A stretch of 64,000 nt of DNA from Quercus robur. Taxonomy: Eukaryota; Streptophyta; Magnoliopsida; Fagales; Fagaceae. Shown here in pieces: positions 10,973 to 21,436 of this stretch (position 1 is its first letter; the number at the start of each line of letters is the position of its first letter). Position numbers and translations under genes: made by a program. The stretch spans positions 27,622,782-27,686,781 of the forward strand of contig NC_065535.1 in the NCBI RefSeq assembly GCF_932294415.1. Direction: 5' to 3'. A model generated the notes under the pieces. That model ran no database searches. It saw only the letters and a list, made by a program, of their open reading frames with translations, and was not told the DNA's origin.

Positions 10973-11989
10973 GTGATCATTGGCGATGACCCGGAGAGGT
11001 TCTTCCAGGTGGGATCTCAACTGCCCCCTCGGGAAAATGAGGGATTGATAGGGTTCCTCAGAAAAAATGTTGATGTGTTCACATGGGATGTTTATGATGC
11101 CCCAGGAATTGATCCGAACTTCATATGTCACCACTTAAATGTAAATCCATCAGCCACTCCCAAAAAACAACCACCTCGGCACCCATCCAAGGAGCACGCC
11201 GACGCTGTCAAGGATGAGGTGAGAAAGCTCAAGCAAGAAGGGGCTATCAAGGAGGTGTTCTACCCTGAGTGGTTGGCTAACACTGTGGTTGTAAAGAAGA
11301 AGAGTGGGAAGTGGCGAGTTTGTGTGGACTTCACAGACTTAAACATGGCGTGTCCAAAAGACCCGTTCCCCATGCCTCGGATAGACCAATTAGTGGATGC
11401 AATTGTAGGCCATCCTCGGATAAGCTTCTTAGATGCTTTTCAAGGCTATCATCAAATACCACTAGCCCTGGGTGATCAAGAAAAAATAGCATTCGTGACT
11501 CCTATTGGAAATTACCACTACAAAGTGATGTCCTTTGGTTTGAAGAATGCGGGGTCTACCTACCAAAGGATGATGACTAGATTGTTTGAGCCACAACTGG
11601 GCAAGAGTATTGAAGTATACATAGACGACATGGTGGTAAAGAGTAAAGTGGTGTCCAAGCACGTGGGAGACCTCGGAGTCATTTTTGACATCTTAAGGAA
11701 ACACAAACTACGTCTCAATGCCTCTAAGTGCTCATTTGGTGTCGAGTCTAGCAAAATTTTGGGCTATATGGTAACTCATAGGGGAATTGAGGTGAACCCA
11801 GATCAGATCAAAGCAATTCACAATCTGCAACCTCCTTGGAACCCCAAAGAAGTCCAGAAACTCACTGGAATGATCACAACCTTGAATTGGTTTATTTCCA
11901 GATCTGCGGATAGGTGCCGACCTTTTTACCTCATGATGAACAAATGGAAAGGATTTGAGTGGTCCGAGGATTGCACTTTGGCCTTCTAG
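10973..11989 (+). pseudogene. Reverse transcriptase of the Tat-like pol
   Basis: It is a long open RT segment with the expected blocks in order: VVVKKKSGKWRVCVDFTDLN, CPKDPFPMPRIDQLVD, ISFLDAFQGYHQIPL, the MSFGLKNAGSTYQRMM block, and the catalytic YIDDMVVKS (about 11617-11643). The thumb and connection region follows to 11989, where a TAG interrupts the reading frame before RNase H. RT copies the element RNA into cDNA. The catalytic Asp residues are present, but the polyprotein is broken up- and downstream. Confidence 0.88.
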
Positions 11990-12774
11990 CAACTTAAGGA
12001 ATACCTATCCCAGCCACCCATCATGTCCAGCCCTGAGGTCGATGAGGTTTTGTTCGCCTATATTGCGGTGGCCCCTCATGCTGTAAGCTTAATGTTGATA
12101 CGAATTGATGGTGGCATACAACGACCAGTCTATTATGTGAGTAAATCATTACATGAGGCCGAGATGCGTTATTTACCATTGGAGAAGGCAATTTTAGCAG
12201 TAGTGCATGCCACGCAAAAACTCCCTCATTACTTCCAAGCGCACACAGTTGTTGCTCTAACTCAGCTTCCACTTAAGTCTGTACTCCGAAGTGTCGATTA
12301 CACGGGAAGAATTGCCATGTGGAGCACAATTCTAGGGGTTTTGGATATCAAATACATGCCTTGGACCTCTGTCAAGGACTAGGTCCTCGCTAATTTAATA
12401 GTCGAATTTGCCGAACCCCCGATAGAAATAGTAGCAGAGGAGCAAAACGTGGATGGAAAATCGATTGACACAATCTCTGTGCAAGGACCCTCGTGCTGGA
12501 AAGTGTACGTTGATGGCGCAACAAACCAAAGGGGGTTCGGGGTGGGGCTAGTTCTAATATTTCTTGAGAAGATTACCATAGGAAATCATTGAGACTAAGG
12601 TTCTCGGCCATAAACAATGAAGCCGAATATGAGGCTTTATTGCAAGGAATGGCCATGGTACAAAAAATGGGGGGAAAGACAGTGGAAGTGTTCTCGAACT
12701 CGAGATTGGTTGTGGGCCAAGTGAAGGGGGAGCTAGAGGCCAGAGATGTGAGAATGCAGAAGTACTTGAGTTAG
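11990..12774 (+). pseudogene. Two RNase H domains of the Tat-like pol
   Basis: The first RNase H covers about 12023-12382 (LFAYIAVAPHAVSLMLI, RPVYYVSKSLHEAEMRY, LEKAILAVVHATQKLPHYF) and ends at a TAG. The second, plant/archaeal-type RNase H starts about 12490 (WKVYVDGATNQRGFGVGLV) and continues at 12589-12774 (NNEAEYEALLQGM, VFSNSRLVVGQVKGE), after a one-base frame change near 12578. It ends in TAG at 12772-12774. Two RNase H domains in tandem are diagnostic of the Tat branch of Ty3/Gypsy. Confidence 0.85.
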
Positions 12775-12783
12775 GTCAGGTGC

Positions 12784-14220
12784 TTGCAATCAGATTTTGA
12801 ATTCTTCGACTTGTCACACGTCTCTAGGAATGGAAACACGCACGCAGATTCATTAGCCACTCTTGCCACCTCCTCAGCACAGGGTTTACCTCGAGTCATC
12901 CTTGTTGAGGACTTATGCAGAGCAGATGGAGTCAAGAAGGACATGGTTCAGATCCATCAAGTCAGAGTGGGTCCGAGCTGGATGGATCCTATGGTAAGCT
13001 TTCTTAAATATGATACACTACCTGAAGAGAAATCAGAAGTCGAGAAAATACGAAGAAAAGCTCCTCGGTTTTGGCTGTCTGAGGATCACAAGTTGTACAA
13101 GTGCTCCTATTCTGAGCCGTATTTGCTATGTATACATCTCGAAGCATCAAAGTTACTGCTCGAGGAGTTGCATGAAGGAATTTGTGAGAGTCATACAGGA
13201 GGAAGATTTCTGTCCCACAGAGCTATCATTTAAGGATATTGGTGGCCGGGTATGCAGAAGGAAGCCCAAGAATATGTCAAGAAGTGTGATCAATGCCAAA
13301 GGTTTGCCCCAAACATCCACCAACGGAGAGGGGTCCTCAATCCTCTCTCCAGTCCTTGGCCGTTTGCTCAGTGGGGCTTGGATATTGTAGGCCATTTCCT
13401 TAAAGCGGCAGGAAATGAGAGATACCTATTAGTCGACATAGACTATTTCACCAAATGGGTCGAAACCGAGCCCCTGGCCAACATCAGGGATGTGGATGCT
13501 AAGAAGTTTATCTGAAAGAACATCGTTACTCGATTTGGGGTCCCTTATACCCTCATCTCAGATAACGACTTTCAATTTGATAGCAAGGCCTTTAGGAGAT
13601 ACTATTGTGACCTAGGAATTACAAATAGGTATTCCACTCCGGCCTATCCCCAAGGAAATGGACAGGCTGAGGCTGTTAATAAGATCATAGTCAATAGGCT
13701 GAAAAAAAGGTTGGATGATGCGAAGGGAAGATGGGTGGAAGAACTGCCACATGTCCTGTGGACATATCGGACTACACCACGTCGGTTAACAGGAGAGACT
13801 CCCTTTTCCATGACTTATGGGGCCGAGGCTGTCATCCCCCTAGAGACTAGCTTCCCAACGCTAAGAACGAGTAACTTCACTCCGAGCAACAACGATGAAC
13901 TGCTAGGAAATAGTTTGGATTTAATTGAAGAGAGAAGAGAAAAGGCAATGATCTAACTAGCCTATTATCACCAGAAACTCAAGCAAGAGTATGATGCCAA
14001 TGTGAAGCTACGACCACTAGCACAAGGAGACATGGTGCTGAGAAAAGTTTTGGGTAGTGCCAAGAACCCGGCCTGGGGAAAGTTGGGGCCCAACTGGGAA
14101 GGACCATATCGCATCACTTCAGTAGTAGGAATAGGTGCATATTATTTAAAAGACTTAGATGAGAAAGCTATACTCTGCCCATGGAATGTAAATAACCTAG
14201 GAAGGTATTATTATTACTGA
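12784..14220 (+). pseudogene. Integrase of the Tat-like pol
   Basis: The RNase H tail (SRNGNTHADSLATLATS) is followed by a degraded H-H-C-C zinc domain (ESHTGG, then KKCDQCQRF at about 13270-13300). The integrase core follows: first Asp in QWGLDIVGHF, second in TLISDND (about 13550), Glu in NGQAEAVNK (about 13660). The C-terminal segment ends at 14220. It is interrupted by TAA at 13231-13233, TGA at 13513-13515 and TAA at 13954-13956. Integrase joins the cDNA to chromosomal targets; this copy is dead. Confidence 0.85.
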
Positions 14221-14280
14221 AAGCAGTTTTGTTTGCACTCTGATTTATTGTAATTACGTGTCATGCAGTTCACTACTATC

Positions 14281-15365
14281 TAAGTATTAGATAGAACCAA
14301 GGTCTTGCATGGCTCCTCGGACCACAAACCTTGGGGAAACTAATAACTTATGGCAACTATCTAAGTATTAGACAGAACCAAGGTCTTGCATGGCTCCTCG
14401 GACCACAAACCTTGGGGAAACTAATAACTTATGGCAACTATCTAAGTATTAGACAGAATCAAGGTCTTGCATGGCTCCTCGGACCACAAACCTTGGGGAA
14501 ACTAATAACTTGTGGCAACAATCTAAGTATTAGATAAAACCAAGGTCTTGCATGGCTCCTTGGACCACAAACCTTGGGGAAACTAATAACTTGTGGCAAC
14601 AATCTAAGTATTAGATAGAACCAAGGTCTTGCATGGCTCCTCGAACCACAAATCTTGGGGAAACTAATAACTTGTGGCAAAAATTTAAGTATTAGACAGA
14701 ACCAAGGTCTTGCATGGCTCCTCAGACCATAAACCTTGGGGAAGCTAATAACTTGTGGCAACTATCTAAGTATTAGATAGAACCAAGGTCTTGCATGGCT
14801 CCTCGGATCATAAACCTTGGGAAAACTAATAACTTCTGGCAACTATCTAAGTATTAAACAGAACCAAGGTCTTGCATGGCTCTTCAGACCACAAACCTTG
14901 GGGAAACTAATAACTTGTGGCAACAATCTAAGTATTAGACAGAACTAAGGTCTTGCATGGCTCTTCGGACCACAAACCTTGGGGAAACTAATAACTTGTG
15001 GCAACAATCTAAGTATTAGACAGAACCAAGATCTTGCATGGATCCTTGGATCACAAACCTTGGGGAAACTAATAACTTCTGGCAACCATCTAAGTATTAG
15101 ACAGAACCAAGGTCTTGCATGGCTCCTCGGACCATAAATCTTGGAGAAATTAATAACTTGTGGCAACAATCTAAGTATTAGACAGAACTAAGGTCTTGTA
15201 TAGCTCCTCAGATCATAAACCTTGGGGAAACTAATAACTTATGGCAACCATCTAAGTATTAGACAGAACCAAGGTCTTGCATGGCTCCTCGGACCACAAA
15301 CCTTGGGGAAACTAATAACTTCTAGCAACTATCTAAGTATTAGACAGATCCAATGTCCGTCCATG
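14281..15365. repeat. 81-bp tandem repeat array, 13 full units plus a partial
   Basis: TAAGTATTAGA recurs at 14281, 14362, 14443, 14524, 14605, 14686 (variant), 14767, 14848, 14929, 15010, 15091, 15172, 15253 and 15334, always exactly 81 bp apart. Each unit contains CCAAGGT and its complement ACCTTGG about 32 bp apart, giving a potential hairpin. As 81 is a multiple of 3, long spurious ORFs run through it on both strands. It sits between integrase and the antisense ORF, where Tat-type elements often carry tandem repeats. Confidence 0.95.
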
Positions 15366-15910
15366 AGCATCACTTAAAGCATTTCAAGGTACATTGGGCT
15401 TATCTTTCCTTTATAGTCAATACTATAGTGTCTCCTTGAAGTCATTAAGTTTATAAAAAATGTACCTTTGCACGTCCTGTCATAATGTATGAACCTAGAA
15501 GTTGGAGGTTTATTTTTATAAGTACTATGAACTTAGCATCTTTAGCCCATTGTGGTAACCAATTTAGAAGGTATGGGATCTACATTATAAACTTAAATTC
15601 TTTTGTGGTCCACCCAATAAAAGGCAAATTGCATTATTGAGATTACTCAATTATCAATTAAAGCCTAAGTTGAAATTTACATTGTGGACTTAGTATTTTT
15701 TGATTGTTCGTTCAATGAAAGATGAGTCACACTACTAGGATTACTCAAATGTTAGTAAAAACACGAATCATATAAGCAAAAGGCCTTATCATTGAAAGAA
15801 GTGCACACATTTCATTACAAAAAAGGCAGTTTGATGACAAAAATTCAAGTACACCTAAAAAAAAGAAAGGAGAAAAAACAACAGTAGCAACACAAATACA
15901 CAGAAACAAC

Positions 15911-18550
15911 CTATTTCTTCAGCTTTATAGTCAACTTGTCCTTGGAAGGCTGCTGAGAGGCTGTGTCAGAGGCTTCAGAATCCTAGCTTGGAGGAATGAC
16001 TTTGAGGGGCACAGCAAGGGAGGCCAAGACTAACTCCATTTTCTCAGGGGCCTCCTTCTTAGCAGGAGGAGCTTGAGGGTCAGTTGGAGGCTTCATCACA
16101 TCTTGGGGTACTTCTTGGTTAATGATTTTCTCTTTTTCTGACACCCCAAGACTCAGTCTCCTCGGCAGGCTTGTCAAAAGGAGTAGGAGTGTTGGTGGCA
16201 CTGTCTTGACCTACCTCTACTGCTTCGGGGGCAGTATCGGCTTCAAAACTGGCAGGAGCAGACTCTTGGAGAGCAGGGGGGTAATACACGTTCTCTGCTA
16301 TCCTAAGTTCAGATGAAGCCTCAACCCCAGCTTGGTTGAGGGCTTCGACCCAAACTTGGGAGCAGTAGAGCTTGCATACCCCTGGAACTTGGGCTTTGAG
16401 ATTGGTCTCAGTCTCAGCCACCCCTATCTCATAAGCCTCCTGCTCGGTCCGTTCTTTAGTCTCCTCTGTCTGCTCCCTAGCTTTCTCTGCCTCCGCCCGA
16501 GCTTTCATTACCTCATCTCTGGCTTTCTCCATAATGTTCTTGGCTTTCTCTGCACCTTATAGTTTTTTCTTCAAGGACTCAATCTGCCTTTTGGCAGCAG
16601 CCAATTGGTCCTCGGCCTTGCGAAGGAGTAGCCTTTGGTCTTCGGCTTGCTTCTGAGTGCCCTCTAAAGCCGAATCCGCACTCCTCCTCGCCTTCTCCTC
16701 GTCCTTCAACTTGTTTCTCAGGTCCTGGGTAGACTGGTCAGCAATGTTAAAGGCTTCTATAGCCGTAACACGCCTATTCCTCTCATCTTCCAGTTGTCTA
16801 TTGCAGTTGTTGGCCATCTCCTCTGCCCTAAATGTGGCTTGAATAGCCTAAAAAAGAGAACAAATGCAAGGTAAACAGAGAACAAAGGCTAAAAAAGAAG
16901 AAGAGGGGGCTAACTAACTAAACTAAGTAAGTTGGAAACCTTACTATGCCTAAGTACCTCTTGAGGCTGAGGAAGACCTCCTACCTCCTAAAGGATCATA
17001 GCTCGGCCATGTCCGAGGGTAGTAACAGGGCCCTCTCCAAAGCATTGGCCACATGGCTGCCGGTGCCTCCTTGGAAGTCCCTGATGGAAGCATTGTCCAT
17101 CAGGGGGGCTCTATTGAGCATTGGAGCCAGGAGCCAGGCCTAGGGCTTAGGCAGAGGATCGACCTTCTTCATAGATCTCCTGTGCCCAACTTTTTGTTGC
17201 TTGGCGGCTCGCTGGGCCTCTTCTTCTGGTGTGGGGCGAGACTTCTCAACCTCCATCACCTCCTTGCCCTTTGACTCCCTTTTTTGTTTGGGGATGGAAG
17301 GCTCGGGTCTCGACGGTAAGGTTGGCTTAGGAGGAGGAGGAGGAAGTTTGGATGGAGTAGGAGGGAGCTTACTCTAAGAAGGGGAGGGTAGTTTGTTCTA
17401 AGCTGCTCTCCTTTGTGTCTCCCTCCTCGGCTGGGACTTTATCAAATCCAGCAAGTTTGTTTTTTGTCTCCTCTGTATACCCATATCTTCTTCAAAAGGA
17501 GTTTCTGCTGAGGGGAAGTTTGCTTCAGTATAGTTTGGGTCGCCGAGATCACCAGAAGGGTCCTCAGATGACTGAGCTCGGTTGAACACCTCAAATTTGT
17601 CCTCGGACGAACCTAACTCAATGACTTCTTCTTCTTTCTCTGTTTTTTCTTCCTCTTCCTTTACCACTGGACGGGAAGAAGAAGAACCAACTAAGGGTAC
17701 GCCCTCCGGAAGTGAAGCACCCTCCGGGAGCAGGAAACCCTCAACTACGATGCTGATCCTAGGGAGACGTGGATCGCGGGCCTTGATGACGCACTTTGGC
17801 ACTTGGAAAGTGCGAGAGATTGACGTATATCCCAGTATCAGTTGAGCCATCCTGAGCTGATTGTCGTCCTTGTTCACAAACACCTCGGCCTTGAGGATGT
17901 TGTCCAAGCTCTCCCTGTTAGCTAAATTGAAGTTTGGTTCAATGGCGCATCTGTCTGCAGAACCATGAAACGCAAAGGGTTAGAAGCCAAACAACACAAA
18001 TCATGATAAGGCAGTGAACAAGTCCTACTTCTATCTCTAGAGCCCCACCTAGTCGCCCTTCTTCCGTCGGGCAAGGGACGCCATCATGCCACTCCTCGGA
18101 CAAGATCAGAAAATCTTTGTTTAGCCCTTTGCTAGACTCGGGAAGGCACTGTATGAGCCTGATTTCAGGTTGCCTTATTTTCAGGTAGTACCCCTTCCCT
18201 TTCAGGTGGTGAAGGTTGTAGACCCAATTTACATCATGATGGGTCAACCGTAGCCCCATTTTCTCTTTTAAGGCATCTACACACCCTAATATTTTGAAGA
18301 CGCTTGGGACGCATTGAGTGGGGGCTAACCTAACAAACCTAAGGTAATCCCTTATCACCGGCCCCATAGGGATTCTCACGCCACTTTCTATGAAGGCGAT
18401 CATGGGAATCACCATGCCACCCTCTTGCCTTAGAAAATGTCATTCGCCCTCCTCACAATATCTCTGGCCCACGTTGGGTGGAATCCTGTAGTCAGCCTTA
18501 AATTTTTCCATCCTTTCCTCGGACTCTACCAAACTCCTAAATCTACCCAT
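15911..18550 (-). pseudogene. Antisense ORF of the Tat-like element (gypsy-type transposon/coiled-coil protein), broken
   Basis: This minus-strand gene lies between the tandem repeats and the 3' LTR. From the ATG at 18550 it reads MGRFRSLVESEERMEKF, then IPMIAFIESGVRIPMG, LTHHDVNWVYNLHHLKGKGY and EEWHDGVPCP, which resembles the plant 'putative gypsy type transposon' domain (Pfam PF04195, from memory). A likely intron at 17955-18048 (GT..AG on the minus strand) joins this to RCAIEPNFNLANRESLDN. Acidic and Pro/Lys-rich linkers follow, then a long coiled coil (about 16830-16400; ADSALEGTQKQAEDQR, KAEDQLAAAKRQIESL) and a C-terminal tail ending LTIKLKK at 15911. Breaks: TGA at about 18440; TAG at about 17400, 17376, 17143 and 15985; TAA at about 16559; and a frameshift near 16140. 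Function is unknown; such extra antisense ORFs are known from Tat elements. Confidence 0.78.
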
Positions 18551-19077
18551 CCCTAGGAAAAGTTTAGAGAAGCTAAAGAAAGTCGGGAAAAAGAGGCGAA
18601 GGAAGAAAGACACAGAGAAAGGAAAGTAAAGAAAATTTAAAAAGTTTGGAAAAAACTTACAAGGATGAGGAAAGTGTCCTCGGACAGTCTTTTGAAGAGA
18701 CACGAGTAAGTGAGAAAGATTGCCAGATTCAATGTATATGCGCAGGAGCTCTTGAATGCAAAGGTAATTTGGGAAAATTGATTTAAATGGGTATTTATAC
18801 CCAAATCGAAGTAGCAGCTGGATTTTTCCCGCTTATGAGTTGGAAAAAATATCCACCGTTGGATCGCCATCACGCCGTAGAATGTGGGGGGCAACCAGTT
18901 GCAAGAATTTAATGAGGGCGCGCTCCAGATGCCAAAGTGTCAGGAACATGCCTTGGGCAGTTAAAAAGGCACTGACACTGGCAGAAGACAAGACGTGATA
19001 AGCCTAAGGTACGCCTGAAGACATCAAAATCCTCCTTTCTGTTCGAGGTGCCAGATAGCATAATTTTGAGGGGCTAT

Positions 19078-19852
19078 TATGGGGTCATAGAGCCCAGTGA
19101 TATACATCCACCTTTTGTATTGGGCCTGAGGCCCATAATCGCATATGAAAAAGACAGTGGTGATCATGGCAACCTAGGAAATCGTGCCGAGGACAACTCT
19201 GTCCTCGACGAGCCAAAGCCGAGGTAGAAGAAAAGTGATTTACCAGCAAAGACAATCTTCCGAAGCATTCCAAGGAAAAAGATAAGTACAACAAGTAAGC
19301 ACATTGGAGCATGGTGGTAGAGCAATTCCAGAAAAAGTTGCTGCCTCCACATTAAATGCTCCACAACTAATACTCTGGTCGCATTAATGTGGAGAAGACC
19401 CCTAAACAGTACTGCCTTGGCAATCGCAACACACAAAAAGCCAAAAATGGTTGTCTGATGGGATAGGTATTCAAGTAAGGGTTCAGATGATCAACAAGTG
19501 TGGGATTAGGATGGCTTAGAGGGGACTATATAATGGGAGAGACCCTCCATGAGAAGAGGATCAGAGATTTTCCTAAAGAAAACACTGAAGCAATCTAAAC
19601 TAACTTTGCAACCATTGTCAACTGTCACTCAAGAAATAATAAGTTGAAGCTCCTCGGACTAGTGCTAAGGATTGAATTGCTTGCTCAAGTCCATATTTGT
19701 TTCACTTATTCATTCTTTAAATCATTTTCAACTGTTGTTACACTCATTAAAGTCCAGTTCTTCTACCCACTCTCTACAAATTTATTGTATTGGACTTGTT
19801 GGGCTTGAATTCACTTATCCCTTAGGAATAGTATTCAAACCCAGTCCCTACA
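19078..19852 (+). repeat. 3' LTR of the Tat-like element
   Basis: 775 bp. It is preceded by the purine-rich TTTTGAGGGGCTA at 19063-19077. Its first two bases are TA rather than TG, a single decay mutation, and it ends AGTCCCTACA as in the 5' copy. A 13-base segment of the 5' LTR (near 8070) is missing here. Confidence 0.9.
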
Positions 19853-20047
19853 ATAGTCATATTAACTAAAACACGTCAACTCTCAATTTTTTATTCAACT
19901 TTAACTAATAAAAATTTTACCCGTTAAACTAATTGAAATTCAAAAAATTTATCCTCACTAAAATTACATTAAAACGTTGTCTTTACTTTTTTTAATGACA
20001 GCTTTTTTGTTTTTTTTTTTTTTTTTAACATCAATAACGGTGTTTGG

Positions 20048-20612
20048 GAATTTTTTTTCTAAATAACAATAAATATTAAAAAATTTAGTTAATTGTCACG
20101 TTTCAAAACAATTTTGAAAACTAGCATCTCGAGTGTCTAAAACTCGAGTTTCAAGATAAAACTCGAGTTTTTAAGTCTCGATTTGTAAGTGGATAAATAA
20201 AAAAATCAGGTTGAAAATCGAGTTTTAAACACTCGATTTCCATTAATTGAGTAAAAACGCCGCTATAGGTCTATAAAACGTCACTATATGGCTTAAAAAC
20301 GCCACTATAGGACCCCCTAAACCTGTATTTTAAAAAAAAAATTTGCAAGAAAACGCCGCTATAGGGATTTAAAACGTCACTGTAAGGCTTGAAAACGCCA
20401 CTATAGGTGAAATTTTTTTGCATGGAAATCGAGTTTTAAAGACTCGAGATCTATGTGGCATTTTCACACTCCCAAAACGAGTCTTTTGGACTCGAGTTAT
20501 AATATGGATCTCGAGTTTCTAAAACTCGAGATGTTAGTTTCCTTAATTCTTTGAAAACGTTCCTAACTTACTATTTTGAATGGCTGATGGATGATGTTAT
20601 GCACAATACCTC
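20048..20612 (+). repeat. Left long terminal inverted repeat
   Basis: It pairs with 26019-26551 in opposite orientation. The interior has two similar blocks of GCCGCTATAGG, GTCACTAT and GCCACTATAGG phrases separated by about 100 bp. Confidence 0.75.
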
Positions 20613-21436
20613 CGGTGTTGGGACTTCGGATCCAAATTTTGTCCAAATTAAAAAAGTGCTCCGTTCTATCGTTTATTTTCAAAAAAATGTGCTCCGTTAT
20701 AGTGTGTGACCCGCCAAGGTCATACGAACGCTCTGACGAGAGAGAGAGAGATATGGCGTCTTGGTTTTTGGATTTGTAGAAATATGAAGGAATTGGGGAC
20801 ATGTGCTCCCTACTCCCTACCTACAATTCTGGAGAATGGCGGTACTCTCTCTCTCTCTCCTTGTCTCTTATTATTGCCACTTGTTGTTTGCATTATCACA
20901 ATTCTTATTATTTTCTCAACAAATTACTTTCAATCCTTAATTTCCCAATCACCCCACTAAACTACGACTAGTTCAGTTTGGTTTGGCTACATCTGGGTTG
21001 GGTGTGTCTCTGCTCACAAAAACAGTGTATAAAATCACATGACATGTTCATTCACATAGAATAGTCACACAATTGTTTTTTAACCTTTTCTATGCTATAA
21101 TTCGAAACATTTAAATTTCCTCATATTTTAACCATTCAAGCGTGCTTTGTCTTTGACTTTGACTTGCACCCAAACTTTTTTATAGAGCTTGCTTAATGAT
21201 TTAGTGCTGATTCTTTTCTGAAACACCAAGTGTAGTAAAAAATAAATAAATTAAAACTTGTTGTCATGCATGATTTCTTCTAGTTTTAATAGCTTGACAC
21301 CATATAGGGATATCCAAATAATTTTTTATTTTGATATTTTGACACTGCAAAAGGATATTCAAATTAAAATCATGCAAAAAAAAAAAAAAAAACCTCCTTC
21401 AATTTACGTTTTTTCTTAAATTTTCTGACTGACTGA

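Larger units (their letters stand above)
8016..19852 (+). mobile_element. Complete Tat-like Ty3/Gypsy LTR retrotransposon (degenerate)
   Basis: An 11.8-kb element flanked by a perfect 5-bp target duplication ATAGT (8011-8015 and 19853-19857). Order: 5' LTR, leader, gag, protease, RT, RNase H, a second RNase H, integrase, 81-bp tandem repeats, antisense ORF, polypurine-like tract just before 19078, 3' LTR. Dual RNase H, a tandem-repeat 3' region and an extra antisense ORF are features reported for the plant Tat lineage. All reading frames carry stops, so it cannot be autonomous. The LTRs differ by many substitutions (about 10 per 100 bases in the stretch compared, mostly transitions) plus a 13-base indel, so the insertion is old. 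Confidence 0.92.

Noticed and set aside
9418-12272. Minus-strand ORFs opposite the Tat gag and RT
   Set aside because: Frame shadows of the clearly homologous plus-strand domains.
14331-14761. Long ORFs on both strands through the 81-bp array, with protein repeats such as GKLITYGNYLSIRQ
   Set aside because: They exist only because the repeat length is a multiple of three and happens to lack stops; no start context or known domain, and the array is non-coding in related elements.
14281-15365. Regular repeats suggestive of a CRISPR array
   Set aside because: Whole 81-bp units are repeated without unique spacers, and the context is a plant retrotransposon.
16946-17274. Plus-strand ORFs at 16946-17274
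   Set aside because: They are the complement of the antisense coiled-coil ORF, which has recognisable family similarity on the minus strand.
20754-20846. Possible first exon of the FEY pseudogene
   Set aside because: An ATG and a GT follow in plausible places, but I could not match the peptide to the family, so it was left out of the model.
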